A DNA stretch of 64,000 bases from Carboxylicivirga sediminis (GTDB taxonomy: Bacteria > Bacteroidota > Bacteroidia > Bacteroidales > Marinilabiliaceae): assembly GCF_018156225.1 (NCBI RefSeq), contig NZ_JAGTAR010000003.1, forward strand, positions 124,001 to 188,000. The letters are read 5' to 3'. A model generated the notes under the pieces. That model searched no databases and was not told where the DNA came from. It saw nothing but the letters and a program-made list of their open reading frames with translations. How positions within the stretch are numbered: position 1 is the first letter of the stretch; each line of letters starts with the position of its first letter. The translations under genes were made by a program, and so were the position numbers. This document shows positions 17,060 to 26,481 of the stretch, piece after piece.

Positions 17060-17950
17060 TTATACTTTTTGAATCTTTTCATTCATATGCTTATACCGCT
17101 GCTGATATTCACTTGGAGTAGCACCTTTCAACAGCTTAAACTGCCTGTTAAAAAATGACTGGTTATTAAATCCGCATAATGCACTTATTTGTGCTACCGA
17201 CAAATCCGAATCCATTAACAGTTCACAAGCATAACCAATTCTCACGTCGGTTAAGTACTGATTAAATGTTTTGGTAGTTTTAAGTTTAAAAAAACGGCAG
17301 AATGCGGTCTTACTCATGCTGGCGAGGTTTGCCACGTCATCAAGCTGAATGGGTTTCTGAAAATTATTGACAATATGCTCAAGTACCTTATTCAGCTTTT
17401 CTGAACTCTGCTCATATCTTATACGCTTAAAAGAGGATGAGCATATAGGTGTTAGATCATTTAGGTCGGTTATATGATTAAGAATATTAAGCAGTCCAAT
17501 TATACGATTAACACCCGTACAATCAATAATAGCCCACATCTCTTTTATAACTTTAGTGCGGGTGCGCCCGGTAATTTTTAATCCACGAGAGCTAAAGTCA
17601 AGCATCTTGCTAATCTCTTTGAACTCGGGTAGCGAAAAGAAGGTCTCGCCAAATGCATCGTTCTTAAATTGTATAACAATAACCTCGGCATTGATGGCCG
17701 AATCTGTTGCGTGGTAGTTGTCATCATTTTTCCAGACATGTGGCAGGTTGGGGCCTAAAAGCACTAAATCACCATGAGTAAAATTTTCCACACTATCCCC
17801 AACAAAACGCTTACCTGTACCATTCACTATATATATTAATTCATAGTCGGGATGATAGTGCCATGGACTATCCATGTATGGCAAAATAGTATGCTTTACT
17901 CTGAATGAATGAAGCATATTTGCTGACAGATATTCTTTCTGGGCTTTCAT
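17060..17950 (-). CDS. AraC-family transcriptional regulator with cupin sensor domain
   Basis: A 296-residue regulator. The N-terminal cupin (about 10-95) has the WHYHPDYELIYIVNGTGKR strand pair and a second DLVLLGPNLPHVWKND block, the typical sugar-sensing fold. The C-terminal double HTH (about 190-290) includes LDDVANLASMSKTAFCRFFK and the second helix pair VAQISALCGFNNQSFFNRQFK ending in GATPSEYQQRY. It is translated 2 bp ahead of the sulfatase, so it probably responds to a sugar from that enzyme and controls this small operon. Two 11-bp direct repeats 41 to 63 bp upstream of its ATG are candidate binding half-sites. Confidence 0.92.
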   Translation of the reverse strand: MKAQKEYLSANMLHSFRVKHTILPYMDSPWHYHPDYELIYIVNGTGKRFVGDSVENFTHGDLVLLGPNLPHVWKNDDNYHATDSAINAEVIVIQFKNDAFGETFFSLPEFKEISKMLDFSSRGLKITGRTRTKVIKEMWAIIDCTGVNRIIGLLNILNHITDLNDLTPICSSSFKRIRYEQSSEKLNKVLEHIVNNFQKPIQLDDVANLASMSKTAFCRFFKLKTTKTFNQYLTDVRIGYACELLMDSDLSVAQISALCGFNNQSFFNRQFKLLKGATPSEYQQRYKHMNEKIQKV

Positions 17951-18394
17951 AATGGTACAATATTATCCCAAAATAACATCATTTCTATTTTATTGCTAAT
18001 ATCATATTAACTATTGCTAATATTTTACAATTCGCTGAATATTTTATCCAACATACGCCTTGCTAAATGAGACATCGTATAATTGAAGGATGCAACTATA
18101 ACCGCCATTCCTTTGACTTTTAATTGTAAAGACTATTTTTGCAATCACCTTTCTCAAATCATTTGTGCAAGCGAAAAAATTTTTGAAGATAAAAGCAACC
18201 ATTGCACAAAAAACGTATCTAACAAACAAACTGCGGTGGGGACAGTGGTTTAATAGTTAATAATACATGCTGAATTTTCTTTCTCAGACCGGCACTAAAT
18301 AGTATTGGAATGAAAAGGATATGGATATTAACACGAATACAGCTCAAATATTTGAAGTTTAATTAATACTTATTGAATAATAGTGAGAATGATA
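17951..18394. other. 444-bp divergent intergenic region (AraC/FKBP)
   Basis: It contains the leader of the AraC gene with the ATTGCTAATAT repeats and the upstream region of the FKBP lipoprotein. A 61-codon frame on the minus strand has no homology that I recognise. No RNA gene seen. Confidence 0.5.
17992..18023. promoter_or_regulatory. Direct repeat ATTGCTAATAT, candidate AraC operator
   Basis: Two identical copies start at 17992 and 18013, exactly 21 bp apart, which is two helical turns and the usual spacing of AraC half-sites. They precede the AraC/sulfatase operon. Binding is inferred. Confidence 0.45.
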
Positions 18395-19246
18395 ATGAGA
18401 AAGGTCGTACTATTTATGCTATTGCTGCCATTGCTGGCAAGCTGTTTGAAAGATGATTACGTTGATTACACAGCCATTGATGAAGAGATTATTGTCAATT
18501 ACCTGGCTGAAAACAACATTGAGGCCCAGCGCCACGCTTCAGGTTTATATTATAAAATTATTGATAAAGGAAGCGGAGCCCCTATTGGTAGCGATATATC
18601 AAAAGATGAGAAAGTTACATTCTCATACAAGGGGTATTTAACCAATGGTAAGGTGTTTGCCGATACGGAAGGTGAAAATGTCACCCAGTATTTATCAAGA
18701 TTGTTGATTGGCTTCCAAATTGGCTTTCCGTATATTAACCGCGAAGGCGAAATACAACTGTTCATTCCTTCAGGCTTAGCTTATGGCAATTCTGGCGCTA
18801 ATGGTGTACCAGCCAACTCTGTGGTTATATTTGATGTAAAAATAGACAGAGATCAAACTGAGATTGATGAAGATATTTTAGCTGCTTTCCTAGAAGAGAA
18901 TAACATTGAAGCCGAGCGTGATGAGTCTGGTCTTTACTACCAGATTATTGAACCAGGTGAAGGGAGCAATGCTACTGACAATTCAATAATTGATGCATCA
19001 TATAAAGGTATGTTTATGGATGGTGAAGAGTTTGAGACTGGTACCTTGAGCAGAACACCACTTAGCAACCTTATTGAAGCCTGGCGTGTAGGTATCCCAA
19101 AACTAAAAAAAGGTGGTAAGGCTATTTTTTATTGCCCTTCGCAATTATGCTATGGTAGCTCACCCAAGTATGATAAAGATGGCAAAATAACTATACCGGC
19201 CAACAGCATACTTGTATTTGAGATTGAACTGGTCAACTTTCAATAA
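18395..19246 (+). CDS. Tandem FKBP-type peptidyl-prolyl isomerase lipoprotein
   Basis: About 283 residues. The lipobox LLASC follows MRKVVLFMLLLPL, so I take the ATG at 18395 over the GTG at 18383. Two FKBP domains follow. The first (about 35-150) has VTFSYKGYL, GKVFADT and LAYGNSGANGVPANS. The second (about 160-283) has ASYKGMF, GEEFETGT and LCYGSS...IPANSILVFEIEL. Each is introduced by the same segment (ENNIEAQRHASGLYY and ENNIEAERDESGLYY), so they arose by internal duplication. The FKBP12 Trp at the pocket floor is kept as AWRVG in the second domain only. It likely acts as a periplasmic or surface foldase. The gene is followed by a terminator. Confidence 0.9.
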   Translation: MRKVVLFMLLLPLLASCLKDDYVDYTAIDEEIIVNYLAENNIEAQRHASGLYYKIIDKGSGAPIGSDISKDEKVTFSYKGYLTNGKVFADTEGENVTQYLSRLLIGFQIGFPYINREGEIQLFIPSGLAYGNSGANGVPANSVVIFDVKIDRDQTEIDEDILAAFLEENNIEAERDESGLYYQIIEPGEGSNATDNSIIDASYKGMFMDGEEFETGTLSRTPLSNLIEAWRVGIPKLKKGGKAIFYCPSQLCYGSSPKYDKDGKITIPANSILVFEIELVNFQ

Positions 19247-19299
19247 AGCGAATTGCCCTTCAAGGCAATGATATTTATGTCTATCTAGTTAATATCTGA

Positions 19300-19329
19300 G
19301 CCCTGGTTCATACTGAATCGGGGCATTTT
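19300..19329 (+). terminator. Terminator after the FKBP lipoprotein gene
   Basis: A ten-pair stem from GCCCTGGTTC (19300) to GAATCGGGGC (19315) with two G-T pairs and a five-base loop is followed by ATTTTTG. Confidence 0.65.
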
Positions 19330-19355
19330 TGTATTTTGCAGGCAAATAAGTCATT

Positions 19356-19928
19356 ATGAGCGATACTTTTTTTGAAAAAGAAGAGAACGTCAGGCAATAC
19401 CTTGAAATGACGTCTGAATACGACGGCACATGGTTTTATGAACAGTTTCAAAAGCATATTCCAACATCAGGAAAAATACTGGAACTGGGCATGGGCCCTG
19501 GCAAAGACCTTGATAACATCCGGCAAAAATACAATGTAATTGGTTCTGATTACTCCTTTGTATTTGCCGAACTTTATAAGCGTCAGCACCCCGAGATAAA
19601 AGTGATGGTGCTGGATGCGGTGACCATCAAAACAAAATTGCACTTTGACTGCATCTACTCCAATAAGGTGATGCATCATCTTACAACCAGTGATTTTAAG
19701 CAATCGCTTGCAAGACAGGCAGAAATACTTAATAGTAAGGGATTGGTTTTGCATACATTCTGGCGGGGTTCAGGTAAAGATGAATTCCAGGGGCTTCTGT
19801 TTCAATATTACGAGCAGGATGAGCTTCAGCAGTTGTTTGGCGAACAGTTTAATATTATCCATATTGCCAGTTATCAGGAGTTAAAACCCGATGATTCAAT
19901 TATTGTAGTGGCTCAAAAATCAACTTAA
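19356..19928 (+). CDS. Class I SAM-dependent methyltransferase
   Basis: A 190-residue methyltransferase with motif I ILELGMGPGKDLDNI (about 40-54), a following acidic strand end NVIGSDYS for the ribose, and YSNKVMHHLT at motif IV. The substrate cannot be told; small-molecule methylation is usual for this size. The stop is 1 bp ahead of the next gene's ATG, so the two are translationally coupled. Confidence 0.82.
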   Translation: MSDTFFEKEENVRQYLEMTSEYDGTWFYEQFQKHIPTSGKILELGMGPGKDLDNIRQKYNVIGSDYSFVFAELYKRQHPEIKVMVLDAVTIKTKLHFDCIYSNKVMHHLTTSDFKQSLARQAEILNSKGLVLHTFWRGSGKDEFQGLLFQYYEQDELQQLFGEQFNIIHIASYQELKPDDSIIVVAQKST

Positions 19929-19929
19929 T

Positions 19930-20259
19930 ATGGACATTAACAGAACGGAGATAGAACAGTTAATCCACAAGCAAATAGCTTCGCTTGAGCGAAAAATAAA
20001 GTCATTAAAAGAACTTACTCAGGCCATTGCTCCCGATGATGCCATAGGACGTATTAGCCGCATGGATGCTATCAACAATAAAAGTGTTAATGAAGCCGCT
20101 TTACGACAGTCGGAAGCTAAACTCAAGAATCTTCACATGGCCCTTGAAGGTATTCATGAGGCCGACTTTGGGATATGTCTTCAATGTAAAGGCCCCATCC
20201 AACCCGGACGGCTGGTTTTAATGCCCGAAAGTCGTAAATGCATGAAATGTGCCCAATAA
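19930..20259 (+). CDS. TraR/DksA C4-type zinc finger protein
   Basis: A 109-residue protein with an N-terminal helical pair (about 1-80, coiled-coil-like, rich in Lys/Glu/Leu) and a C-terminal C4 zinc finger, CLQCKG at 85-90 and CMKCAQ at the end. This is the DksA/TraR arrangement, in which the protein enters the RNA polymerase secondary channel. The tip of the coiled coil has no clear DksA DxxDxA motif, so classic stringent-response activity is uncertain. It follows a methyltransferase by 1 bp and ends in a strong terminator. Confidence 0.85.
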   Translation: MDINRTEIEQLIHKQIASLERKIKSLKELTQAIAPDDAIGRISRMDAINNKSVNEAALRQSEAKLKNLHMALEGIHEADFGICLQCKGPIQPGRLVLMPESRKCMKCAQ

Positions 20260-20295
20260 AAAAGGTGCCTATCCATTACAAATAAGCACCTTTTT
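20259..20295 (+). terminator. Strong intrinsic terminator
   Basis: AAAAAGGTGC (20259-20268) pairs exactly with GCACCTTTTT (20286-20295). It starts in the stop codon of the DksA-like gene. Confidence 0.85.
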
Positions 20296-20336
20296 CATTG
20301 GTTTGCTATATGACTTAGCTATAGCTCAAAGCCGCA

Positions 20337-23300
20337 TTATAGCTCATTATTTTCTTCTCCATTACTTTCCTCAGCGGCTTCCTCATTAGCAGCTGGTTCT
20401 GATGACTTGAATCCTGCAACAAATTTCTTCTTCTTGCTCTCAGGCGCCATAATAAAGGTATAGCCCCTTTCGCCTAATCCCACCTTCTGCTTACGATCTT
20501 CCGCTTTAAGTTCCTGTACAATGCTGTTGAAATTTGAATTGGAAGATAAGGTCTGCATCATGCTGTTCTTATAGACAAAATACACCCAGGTATTGGCATC
20601 AAACTCAATATACATTTCCAGTGAATTACCGCTACGCTTGCGGGTTATCTCTGCCAATACCTTCACTTCGCGATTGACAACAAAGTCCTTTATATAGGCC
20701 AAGTCAGCTTTCCCATTGGCCACAAAAGCACGTTTTTGTGTATCCCACTCAAAATCAATATTACTAAATAACAGCAATTGATGAAGTTCGGCTGGTAAGC
20801 CTTGCCCCTGTCCTGTTGCATTGCGGTCATTTTCAGCTTTAATGGCCTGCTGTCGCCCACACCATTCAGCCAAACGACTAACAAACGTTTCCTTGCTTAA
20901 CTTTGATGCCTTGGCCGATGATGACAGAATACTGCTGTATAGAACATCCTGTGCTTCAGCACTGAAGAAAAAGTCAATCCCCAACATCGTTGAAAGGGTA
21001 ATATCATTCTTATCTCTCTCGTTTACAATTGTACCACTGGCTTTCGTTTTTACCTGATCCAAATCTATCCCCATTTCAATAGCCCCATGACCTTGTATGT
21101 TGCAGGCGGCCTCAGAAAAGCGCATCAATGTACCTGTTGTATCCGGGTTGGCCAACTTACTGGCCGAAGCTATATCAAAGGATTGCTCCTTGCTGTTATA
21201 CACCAGAAATCCCGATGCATTAATCATTGGCACATCACTATAGTCTTTTCGGTCCTCAGCAAATGATGAGTAAATATGCGTGCTATCCTTTGTTATAAAG
21301 AAGTCCTTGTAAATATTCTCATATTTAAAATTCTGCAGTTCTTCACCAATCGGTATACGTACTTCTTTAGGGTCTATTGGTCCTTCAAAGCGCACATAAG
21401 TTTGCGGTCCTCGCGAGCAACGGTGCAACATCTGGGCTCCTCCACTGAAAGTCAACAACTGTTCTTTGGCGTTCAGCCTGGCATCACCCTGATAAGCAAA
21501 GTGCGAGTCGAAGGTAAATAAATCCTGAGGAACAATTTTCGTTTCTGCAATGGTCATTTCTTCTTTACCATACTCAATGTTGTGCATATTGAGCGTTAGT
21601 ATTTTACCATCACCATTAAAATAGTCGTATTTCCCATAACCTTTGTATTCATACCTACCGGTAATATTTACTTTGGCATCGTAAAGGGTATGCTTCACCA
21701 GTGAGTCCTTATCAATAATAATACGCACACTATCCAGCGGGTCCAGTACTGCATCCTCACGAATGGTTACCATACCATCGTTGAGCATCAGGTTGGCATC
21801 TCCCACCTCTATGTTTTTCACTTCTTCAGCATAAATAGTTTTGGTTTCGACATCGTACATGGCCATAGGCACATAAAATGCCAGCGAATCCTGTCGACGA
21901 TGTGTCGATACAAAGCGGTTACCCTTCGAACCACGTGCTCCCATGTAAATATCATTTTTATCCATGTCCCACGAGAATTCGCTGATAAATGACACATAGC
22001 GGTTTTCGGTAAAATCAACACGGCTTCCTCCAGAACGAGACTGGAATGTACCCTGCCGCGTTTCAAAATCAATGCTTGAAATCAGGTTGGTAGTGGCAAA
22101 ACTAACACCTTCCACTTCGGCACCAGAGAGGTTAAAGTCTGATGAATCGGCCAAAATCGCATGGTCGCCAAAATCAATATCCTTAGACTTTACATTGGCA
22201 CTGCGCATGTAGAAGGTACCTCCTCCTGTCATACCATAAGGGGTAATTTTGATTTTCCCCTGCAGCTGCGCTTCCTGGTTATACATAGTGAAGTTCTGCT
22301 CCTGACTTGTTGCATAAAACTGGTCCTGATGGGGCATATACTCCACATATATGTATTGAGAACTGACATCGGGGAATGGTGGATTTTCCAGTTGTTTGCC
22401 CACAGTAAACTCATGCACCTGCCCTTTCACCATATCTGGTAAAAACGTAAAGTCTTCGGAATGCGAGATACTTGTCAGATAATTTAATACACCATTACCT
22501 TTGAGTCCCTTATTACTTAGGTCAATGGTATTGGTAAATGTAGATTTACCGCCATAAACAGGATAACCTTCTGGTGGTGTTTCACGCCTGAAACCAAGAG
22601 AATAATCGGGTCGTATCGTCAGGTTTTCCCTGAATGTGGGAAAGATATTTGACTCAAACTCACCACTGAAGTTAAAGTTCGTCCGTTTCAGCGTATTGAT
22701 ACTATCCATTTCAAACGGATCGAGCGTAAAGAAAAACTCATCTTTATGATATGCTCCTCCCTGTACCGCTGGGCTATCGAAATAAACGTAAGACTCAATC
22801 TGACTATTAATAATCGGATAATGCGGATTACTTTTAATACCCGACTTATTATCTGGCTCATCAATCTGCAGGTAACCGGATAGTTGCGAAATGGTATTAC
22901 CCACATCTTTTAGTACTGGCAAGCCGAAATAATCCTTGTCACCTGATTCAACCTTCATTTTGAGCGAATCGATGTTGCTCATATCTATCCTAAAATCATC
23001 GTATAGAAATTTAAATCCATCGCCCGATAGTGTTAGCATACCCGCATTGATAGTGCCATTAAACACAAAGTTCCGGTTTTCTTTTAATATGATGGACTGA
23101 TTACGAGGAAAGAACACAACATTCTGATGGTCGCAAATGGATATGGTTTCAACGCCATTAAGGTTTAAGTCAAAGTTAAGCAGGTCAAGACGTGCATTGG
23201 TTATTTCACTATCTGTAAGCGAGGTAAAACGAATCACATCATAATCCTTTTTGCCTAATCTAAAGTCTATGTAATCATTCAACCGTTGACGAATTGTTAT

Positions 23301-24806
23301 TTCATCGGTATTAACATTATAACCTATAAATCCATAAAACGACAATTGGATGAGCTGTTGCCTTACAGGACTCTCAGGGAAACCCATAAACTTAGCATAT
23401 TCTGCAGCTGTAAATACCTGACCATGAAAATAATTGCTACAGTTTCTAAGTCCCTGCAAAGGATGGATGGCATCCATTCCCTGTAACTGGTTATAAAAAT
23501 CTTCCCTGAAATAACTTAATGATTCAAAAAAAGCCTGATTTTGAGCCGCACCAGTAAGCATACGCAAATCCATGAACTGCGCTCCAATTTTCCACCTGAT
23601 CAACTCTACATCCATGCTAATATTATGGAAAGTATCAAAGTAAGGACTCAGTGCCAAACCTTCGCCATTACGTATAAGGTGTATCTCTTCCAGATCGGCC
23701 ATATACTTAAATATCAGCCCGGGATGATAAATAAAACCCCTGTCCATTACAATAGATACCTCGGTATCGTTACTCAACACCTGGTCTTTTCGCAATGCAA
23801 AGTAGAGCGATTTGGCGGTAATAAAAGTCGTATCGTTACGCGAAATAGTAATGGTGGCAGGATTTTCATGTGTACCAGCCCCTAAAAATTTTGCACCATT
23901 TTGCGCAAAACCTCCTTCATAATCAATGTTAGGATGAATTTTATCAATGCGAAAACGTTGCTCAGTGGTTACAAATTTAGGATAGATGGTTGTTCCGGGT
24001 GAGGTTATTTGCATCACCTTGTGCTCCAATGAACCATGCAAGGGATAGTCAAAATAATGACGATTATAGAACTCCACACTATCAATCTCAAAAGAAGGTT
24101 TATCCATCTCCACCTGGTAACCATCAAATGTAGCGTAAACAATATTGGCGTCAAAACCGCATCGCTCCCAGGTCACCCGCCCCTTTCGACCCAACCATTT
24201 CTTTTCAAGTGGATAAAGAATACCTGAAGTATTGAATATAACGATACTATCCCTTTTTGACACACACACCAAATCAGTTGTGCCCACATGCAAACTAAGC
24301 TCTTCATTAGTATACTCGTAGTTAAACTCACCAGAGCGTGCATACCAGGTTAAAGCCGGAGTGGTGTATACCGCATTGTTTTCAACCAGGTTTTTACTAA
24401 TTACCAAAAACGATTTGAGATGCCTTAGTGCATACCTGGGCTGATTTAACAAATCACTAACCGCTTGGTGCCAGTTTTTGAAGCTTTCTGCCGGATGCTC
24501 ACTGGTTTTAAAAGCCATTATTGTACTCAGATAGGTATTATAATCGGGATATGGCCGGGCCTTTTTCTTCGCCATCAGGTTACAGGTCTCAATCATCAGC
24601 CCTTTAAGCTCATCCTCCTGTCCCATCCAGAATATTTCAAAGGCCTCGATAAACTCTTTTGCAGCTTTTTTATCTGTTGCCCCCTTAAAAACTTCCTCCA
24701 TCTCATTAACAAACAGTTCAGCCTGTCCGCTAAATCTCCCTTGTCCTTTTATGAGTTGTGCTCCAACACTTACAAAAATTAATACGGCTAGTAGTCGTTT
24801 AATCAT
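20337..24806 (-). CDS. Very large exported protein of unknown function
   Basis: A 1489-residue protein of unrecognised function. I use the ATG at 24806, which places the signal peptide MIKRLLAVLIFVSVGAQ at the N-terminus; a GTG at 24824 would add six residues. There are no membrane spans after the signal and no enzyme motif that I can see. The N-terminal 500 residues look helical (NWHQAVSDLLNQPRY, LRHLKSFL). From about 550 to 1250 the chain is a long run of alternating beta strands with frequent D-x-G turns, as in repetitive beta-helix or barrel-like envelope proteins such as the OstA/LptD group. The C-terminus is acidic and low complexity (EEAAEESNGEENNEL). It starts 41 bp downstream of prmA, on the same strand. 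Similar giant proteins exist across Bacteroidetes, from memory. Confidence 0.8.
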   Translation of the reverse strand: MIKRLLAVLIFVSVGAQLIKGQGRFSGQAELFVNEMEEVFKGATDKKAAKEFIEAFEIFWMGQEDELKGLMIETCNLMAKKKARPYPDYNTYLSTIMAFKTSEHPAESFKNWHQAVSDLLNQPRYALRHLKSFLVISKNLVENNAVYTTPALTWYARSGEFNYEYTNEELSLHVGTTDLVCVSKRDSIVIFNTSGILYPLEKKWLGRKGRVTWERCGFDANIVYATFDGYQVEMDKPSFEIDSVEFYNRHYFDYPLHGSLEHKVMQITSPGTTIYPKFVTTEQRFRIDKIHPNIDYEGGFAQNGAKFLGAGTHENPATITISRNDTTFITAKSLYFALRKDQVLSNDTEVSIVMDRGFIYHPGLIFKYMADLEEIHLIRNGEGLALSPYFDTFHNISMDVELIRWKIGAQFMDLRMLTGAAQNQAFFESLSYFREDFYNQLQGMDAIHPLQGLRNCSNYFHGQVFTAAEYAKFMGFPESPVRQQLIQLSFYGFIGYNVNTDEITIRQRLNDYIDFRLGKKDYDVIRFTSLTDSEITNARLDLLNFDLNLNGVETISICDHQNVVFFPRNQSIILKENRNFVFNGTINAGMLTLSGDGFKFLYDDFRIDMSNIDSLKMKVESGDKDYFGLPVLKDVGNTISQLSGYLQIDEPDNKSGIKSNPHYPIINSQIESYVYFDSPAVQGGAYHKDEFFFTLDPFEMDSINTLKRTNFNFSGEFESNIFPTFRENLTIRPDYSLGFRRETPPEGYPVYGGKSTFTNTIDLSNKGLKGNGVLNYLTSISHSEDFTFLPDMVKGQVHEFTVGKQLENPPFPDVSSQYIYVEYMPHQDQFYATSQEQNFTMYNQEAQLQGKIKITPYGMTGGGTFYMRSANVKSKDIDFGDHAILADSSDFNLSGAEVEGVSFATTNLISSIDFETRQGTFQSRSGGSRVDFTENRYVSFISEFSWDMDKNDIYMGARGSKGNRFVSTHRRQDSLAFYVPMAMYDVETKTIYAEEVKNIEVGDANLMLNDGMVTIREDAVLDPLDSVRIIIDKDSLVKHTLYDAKVNITGRYEYKGYGKYDYFNGDGKILTLNMHNIEYGKEEMTIAETKIVPQDLFTFDSHFAYQGDARLNAKEQLLTFSGGAQMLHRCSRGPQTYVRFEGPIDPKEVRIPIGEELQNFKYENIYKDFFITKDSTHIYSSFAEDRKDYSDVPMINASGFLVYNSKEQSFDIASASKLANPDTTGTLMRFSEAACNIQGHGAIEMGIDLDQVKTKASGTIVNERDKNDITLSTMLGIDFFFSAEAQDVLYSSILSSSAKASKLSKETFVSRLAEWCGRQQAIKAENDRNATGQGQGLPAELHQLLLFSNIDFEWDTQKRAFVANGKADLAYIKDFVVNREVKVLAEITRKRSGNSLEMYIEFDANTWVYFVYKNSMMQTLSSNSNFNSIVQELKAEDRKQKVGLGERGYTFIMAPESKKKKFVAGFKSSEPAANEEAAEESNGEENNEL

Positions 24807-24847
24807 ATAATTCAGGTTCTTCACTTGCGTTTATGACGCAAAATTCG

Positions 24848-25687
24848 TTACTCGGCCTTTATATACGCAACTGCGGTCCAATTGTTATCTGTTTTTTGAG
24901 ATATCATCGTTAACCCATGACGAACAGCTTCAGCATCAATGACAGCTAAGTCTTCGGTATAGAATCCACTAAAGAAAATTTTACCGTTGGTTCTTAACAC
25001 ATTGGCATAACTGGCCATATCGTTCAACAATATATTTCGATTAATATTGGCCAATATCAGATCGAATTGTTTATCGCCCAACAATTCGGCTCCGCCAAGC
25101 TGAATTTGCATATTGGAGATATGATTAAGCTGTAGATTATCGAGTGCATTATTATAAGCCCACTCGTCAATGTCAATACCAATAACGTCGGTAGCTCCTT
25201 TCATGGCACACAACATGCCCAATATGGCGGTTCCACAACCCATATCCAGCACGTCAAGCCCTTTCACGTCTGCTTCCAGAATATGCTGTACCATCAAACT
25301 GGTTGTTTCATGATGTCCGGTGCCAAAGGCCATTCGCGGATCAATAATAATATCATATTGACAGTGATGTTCCACTTGATGAAATGAACTGCGAATTATG
25401 CAATCTTCTCCTATAGTGATTGGTTGAAAGAAATTTTCTTCCCAAACCTTATTCCAGTTCTGGTCGGCAATTACCTCACTTGAATAGCTCCATTTAATCC
25501 CTTCAATCGGGCAATAAAGTTCTTCGAGATTGGCATTGGCAAAGTCTTTACTGGGAATAAAAGCATCAAATCCCTTGTCATTCTCTTCAAAACTATCAAA
25601 TCCCATCTCTCCCAATTGAGCAATAAGCAATTCATTGACCACCTCATTGGGTGGCATTACCAGCACCGAAACCTTTGTATATTCCAT
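24848..25687 (-). CDS. prmA: Ribosomal protein L11 methyltransferase PrmA
   Basis: A 279-residue methyltransferase that trimethylates lysines and the N-terminus of ribosomal protein L11. The start MEYTKVSV at 25687 is preferred over the frame opening at 25705. The N-terminal domain binds L11, and the C-terminal Rossmann domain has VLDMGCGTAILGM, the acidic GIDIDEWAYNN and the NINRNIL segment in place of the NPPY loop. DPRMAFGTGHHETT, upstream of motif I, is the PrmA signature. It is followed by the giant exported protein 41 bp away; whether the two share a promoter is not known. Confidence 0.95.
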   Translation of the reverse strand: MEYTKVSVLVMPPNEVVNELLIAQLGEMGFDSFEENDKGFDAFIPSKDFANANLEELYCPIEGIKWSYSSEVIADQNWNKVWEENFFQPITIGEDCIIRSSFHQVEHHCQYDIIIDPRMAFGTGHHETTSLMVQHILEADVKGLDVLDMGCGTAILGMLCAMKGATDVIGIDIDEWAYNNALDNLQLNHISNMQIQLGGAELLGDKQFDLILANINRNILLNDMASYANVLRTNGKIFFSGFYTEDLAVIDAEAVRHGLTMISQKTDNNWTAVAYIKAE

Positions 25688-25731
25688 CTTACTTTTTTTT
25701 TGCAAAAGTATCTAAAAAGTAAATATACCTG

Positions 25732-25771
25732 CTGAAAAAAGAATCGGATGAGCACATTTTGACTCATCCGA
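25732..25771 (-). terminator. Terminator after the DUF3108-like gene
   Basis: TCGGATGAG (25744-25752) pairs with CTCATCCGA (25763-25771), followed on the minus strand by a T run. Confidence 0.85.
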
Positions 25772-25797
25772 CTTTATTCATACATATTTAATTTTTA

Positions 25798-26481
25798 CTA
25801 TGGCTTTTCAAATTTAGTTAACTCACTATAGCCCATCAACTTGCCTTTTCGATGACTTTCTGTTCTTACTACACCTACTCCTTCGGCATACCACTCAACA
25901 GAGCTGACAGTCATATTCATGATGGCTTTCGTGACAATATCCTGTGATATTTTGACACAATTAAATGTACCAGCTGGTGTTTTAACTTCCTCTTCGGCTT
26001 CAACCTTTCGGTTAACCACACTAACTGTCATATTCATAGGGATGGGCGTTCCTGTGACCTCCATCCTGATATTACCATCTTTAAGCGTTTGGCCTACTTT
26101 ATAGGAAGACGGAATATCGATTTCATCCATGGTTAATTTTACTTCCATATCCTTGTAGGCATCCATCTGTTCCTGGTTCAGATAACCGTTCATGTCAATG
26201 TAAAATACGCCATCAACACATTTGAAAGTAACCTCACTTTCCATTGGTTCATCTTTAGAGCCAGGGGTTTCAAACACCTGATGAACCGTAAAACTTGAGG
26301 CATTACCATTATGCTCAACGGCTTTCAACTCCTGCTTCACCAGGCCTGTTACTTTTCCCTTTTTGTCGTAATGAGTTAATTCTGAGCGTGTACCCTCTTC
26401 ATAGGGTATGTAAGCTCTACATTCCTGCGCTGTCAGGTTTGACACCTGACACAGCAATAAAATTCCAATAATATACTTCAT
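25798..26481 (-). CDS. Exported beta-rich protein, TapB/DUF3108-like
   Basis: A 227-residue protein with a signal peptide ending near LTAQE. The chain is nearly all beta strands: YEEGTRSELTHYDKKGK, then a late TPAGTFNCVKI turn and the WYAEGVGVVRTE signature. That pattern is typical of the DUF3108/TapB-like family of periplasmic proteins, which fold as lipocalin-like barrels. I see no catalytic residues. The gene is monocistronic with a strong terminator, divergent from the sensor kinase gene 192 bp away. The family assignment rests on the last motif and is moderately sure; a role in lipid or envelope handling is only a guess. Confidence 0.65.
   Translation of the reverse strand: MKYIIGILLLCQVSNLTAQECRAYIPYEEGTRSELTHYDKKGKVTGLVKQELKAVEHNGNASSFTVHQVFETPGSKDEPMESEVTFKCVDGVFYIDMNGYLNQEQMDAYKDMEVKLTMDEIDIPSSYKVGQTLKDGNIRMEVTGTPIPMNMTVSVVNRKVEAEEEVKTPAGTFNCVKISQDIVTKAIMNMTVSSVEWYAEGVGVVRTESHRKGKLMGYSELTKFEKP

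Noticed and set aside
18044-18229. A 61-codon minus-strand frame between the AraC and FKBP genes
   Set aside because: No recognisable family, no promoter or ribosome site, and its composition is like the surrounding non-coding DNA.
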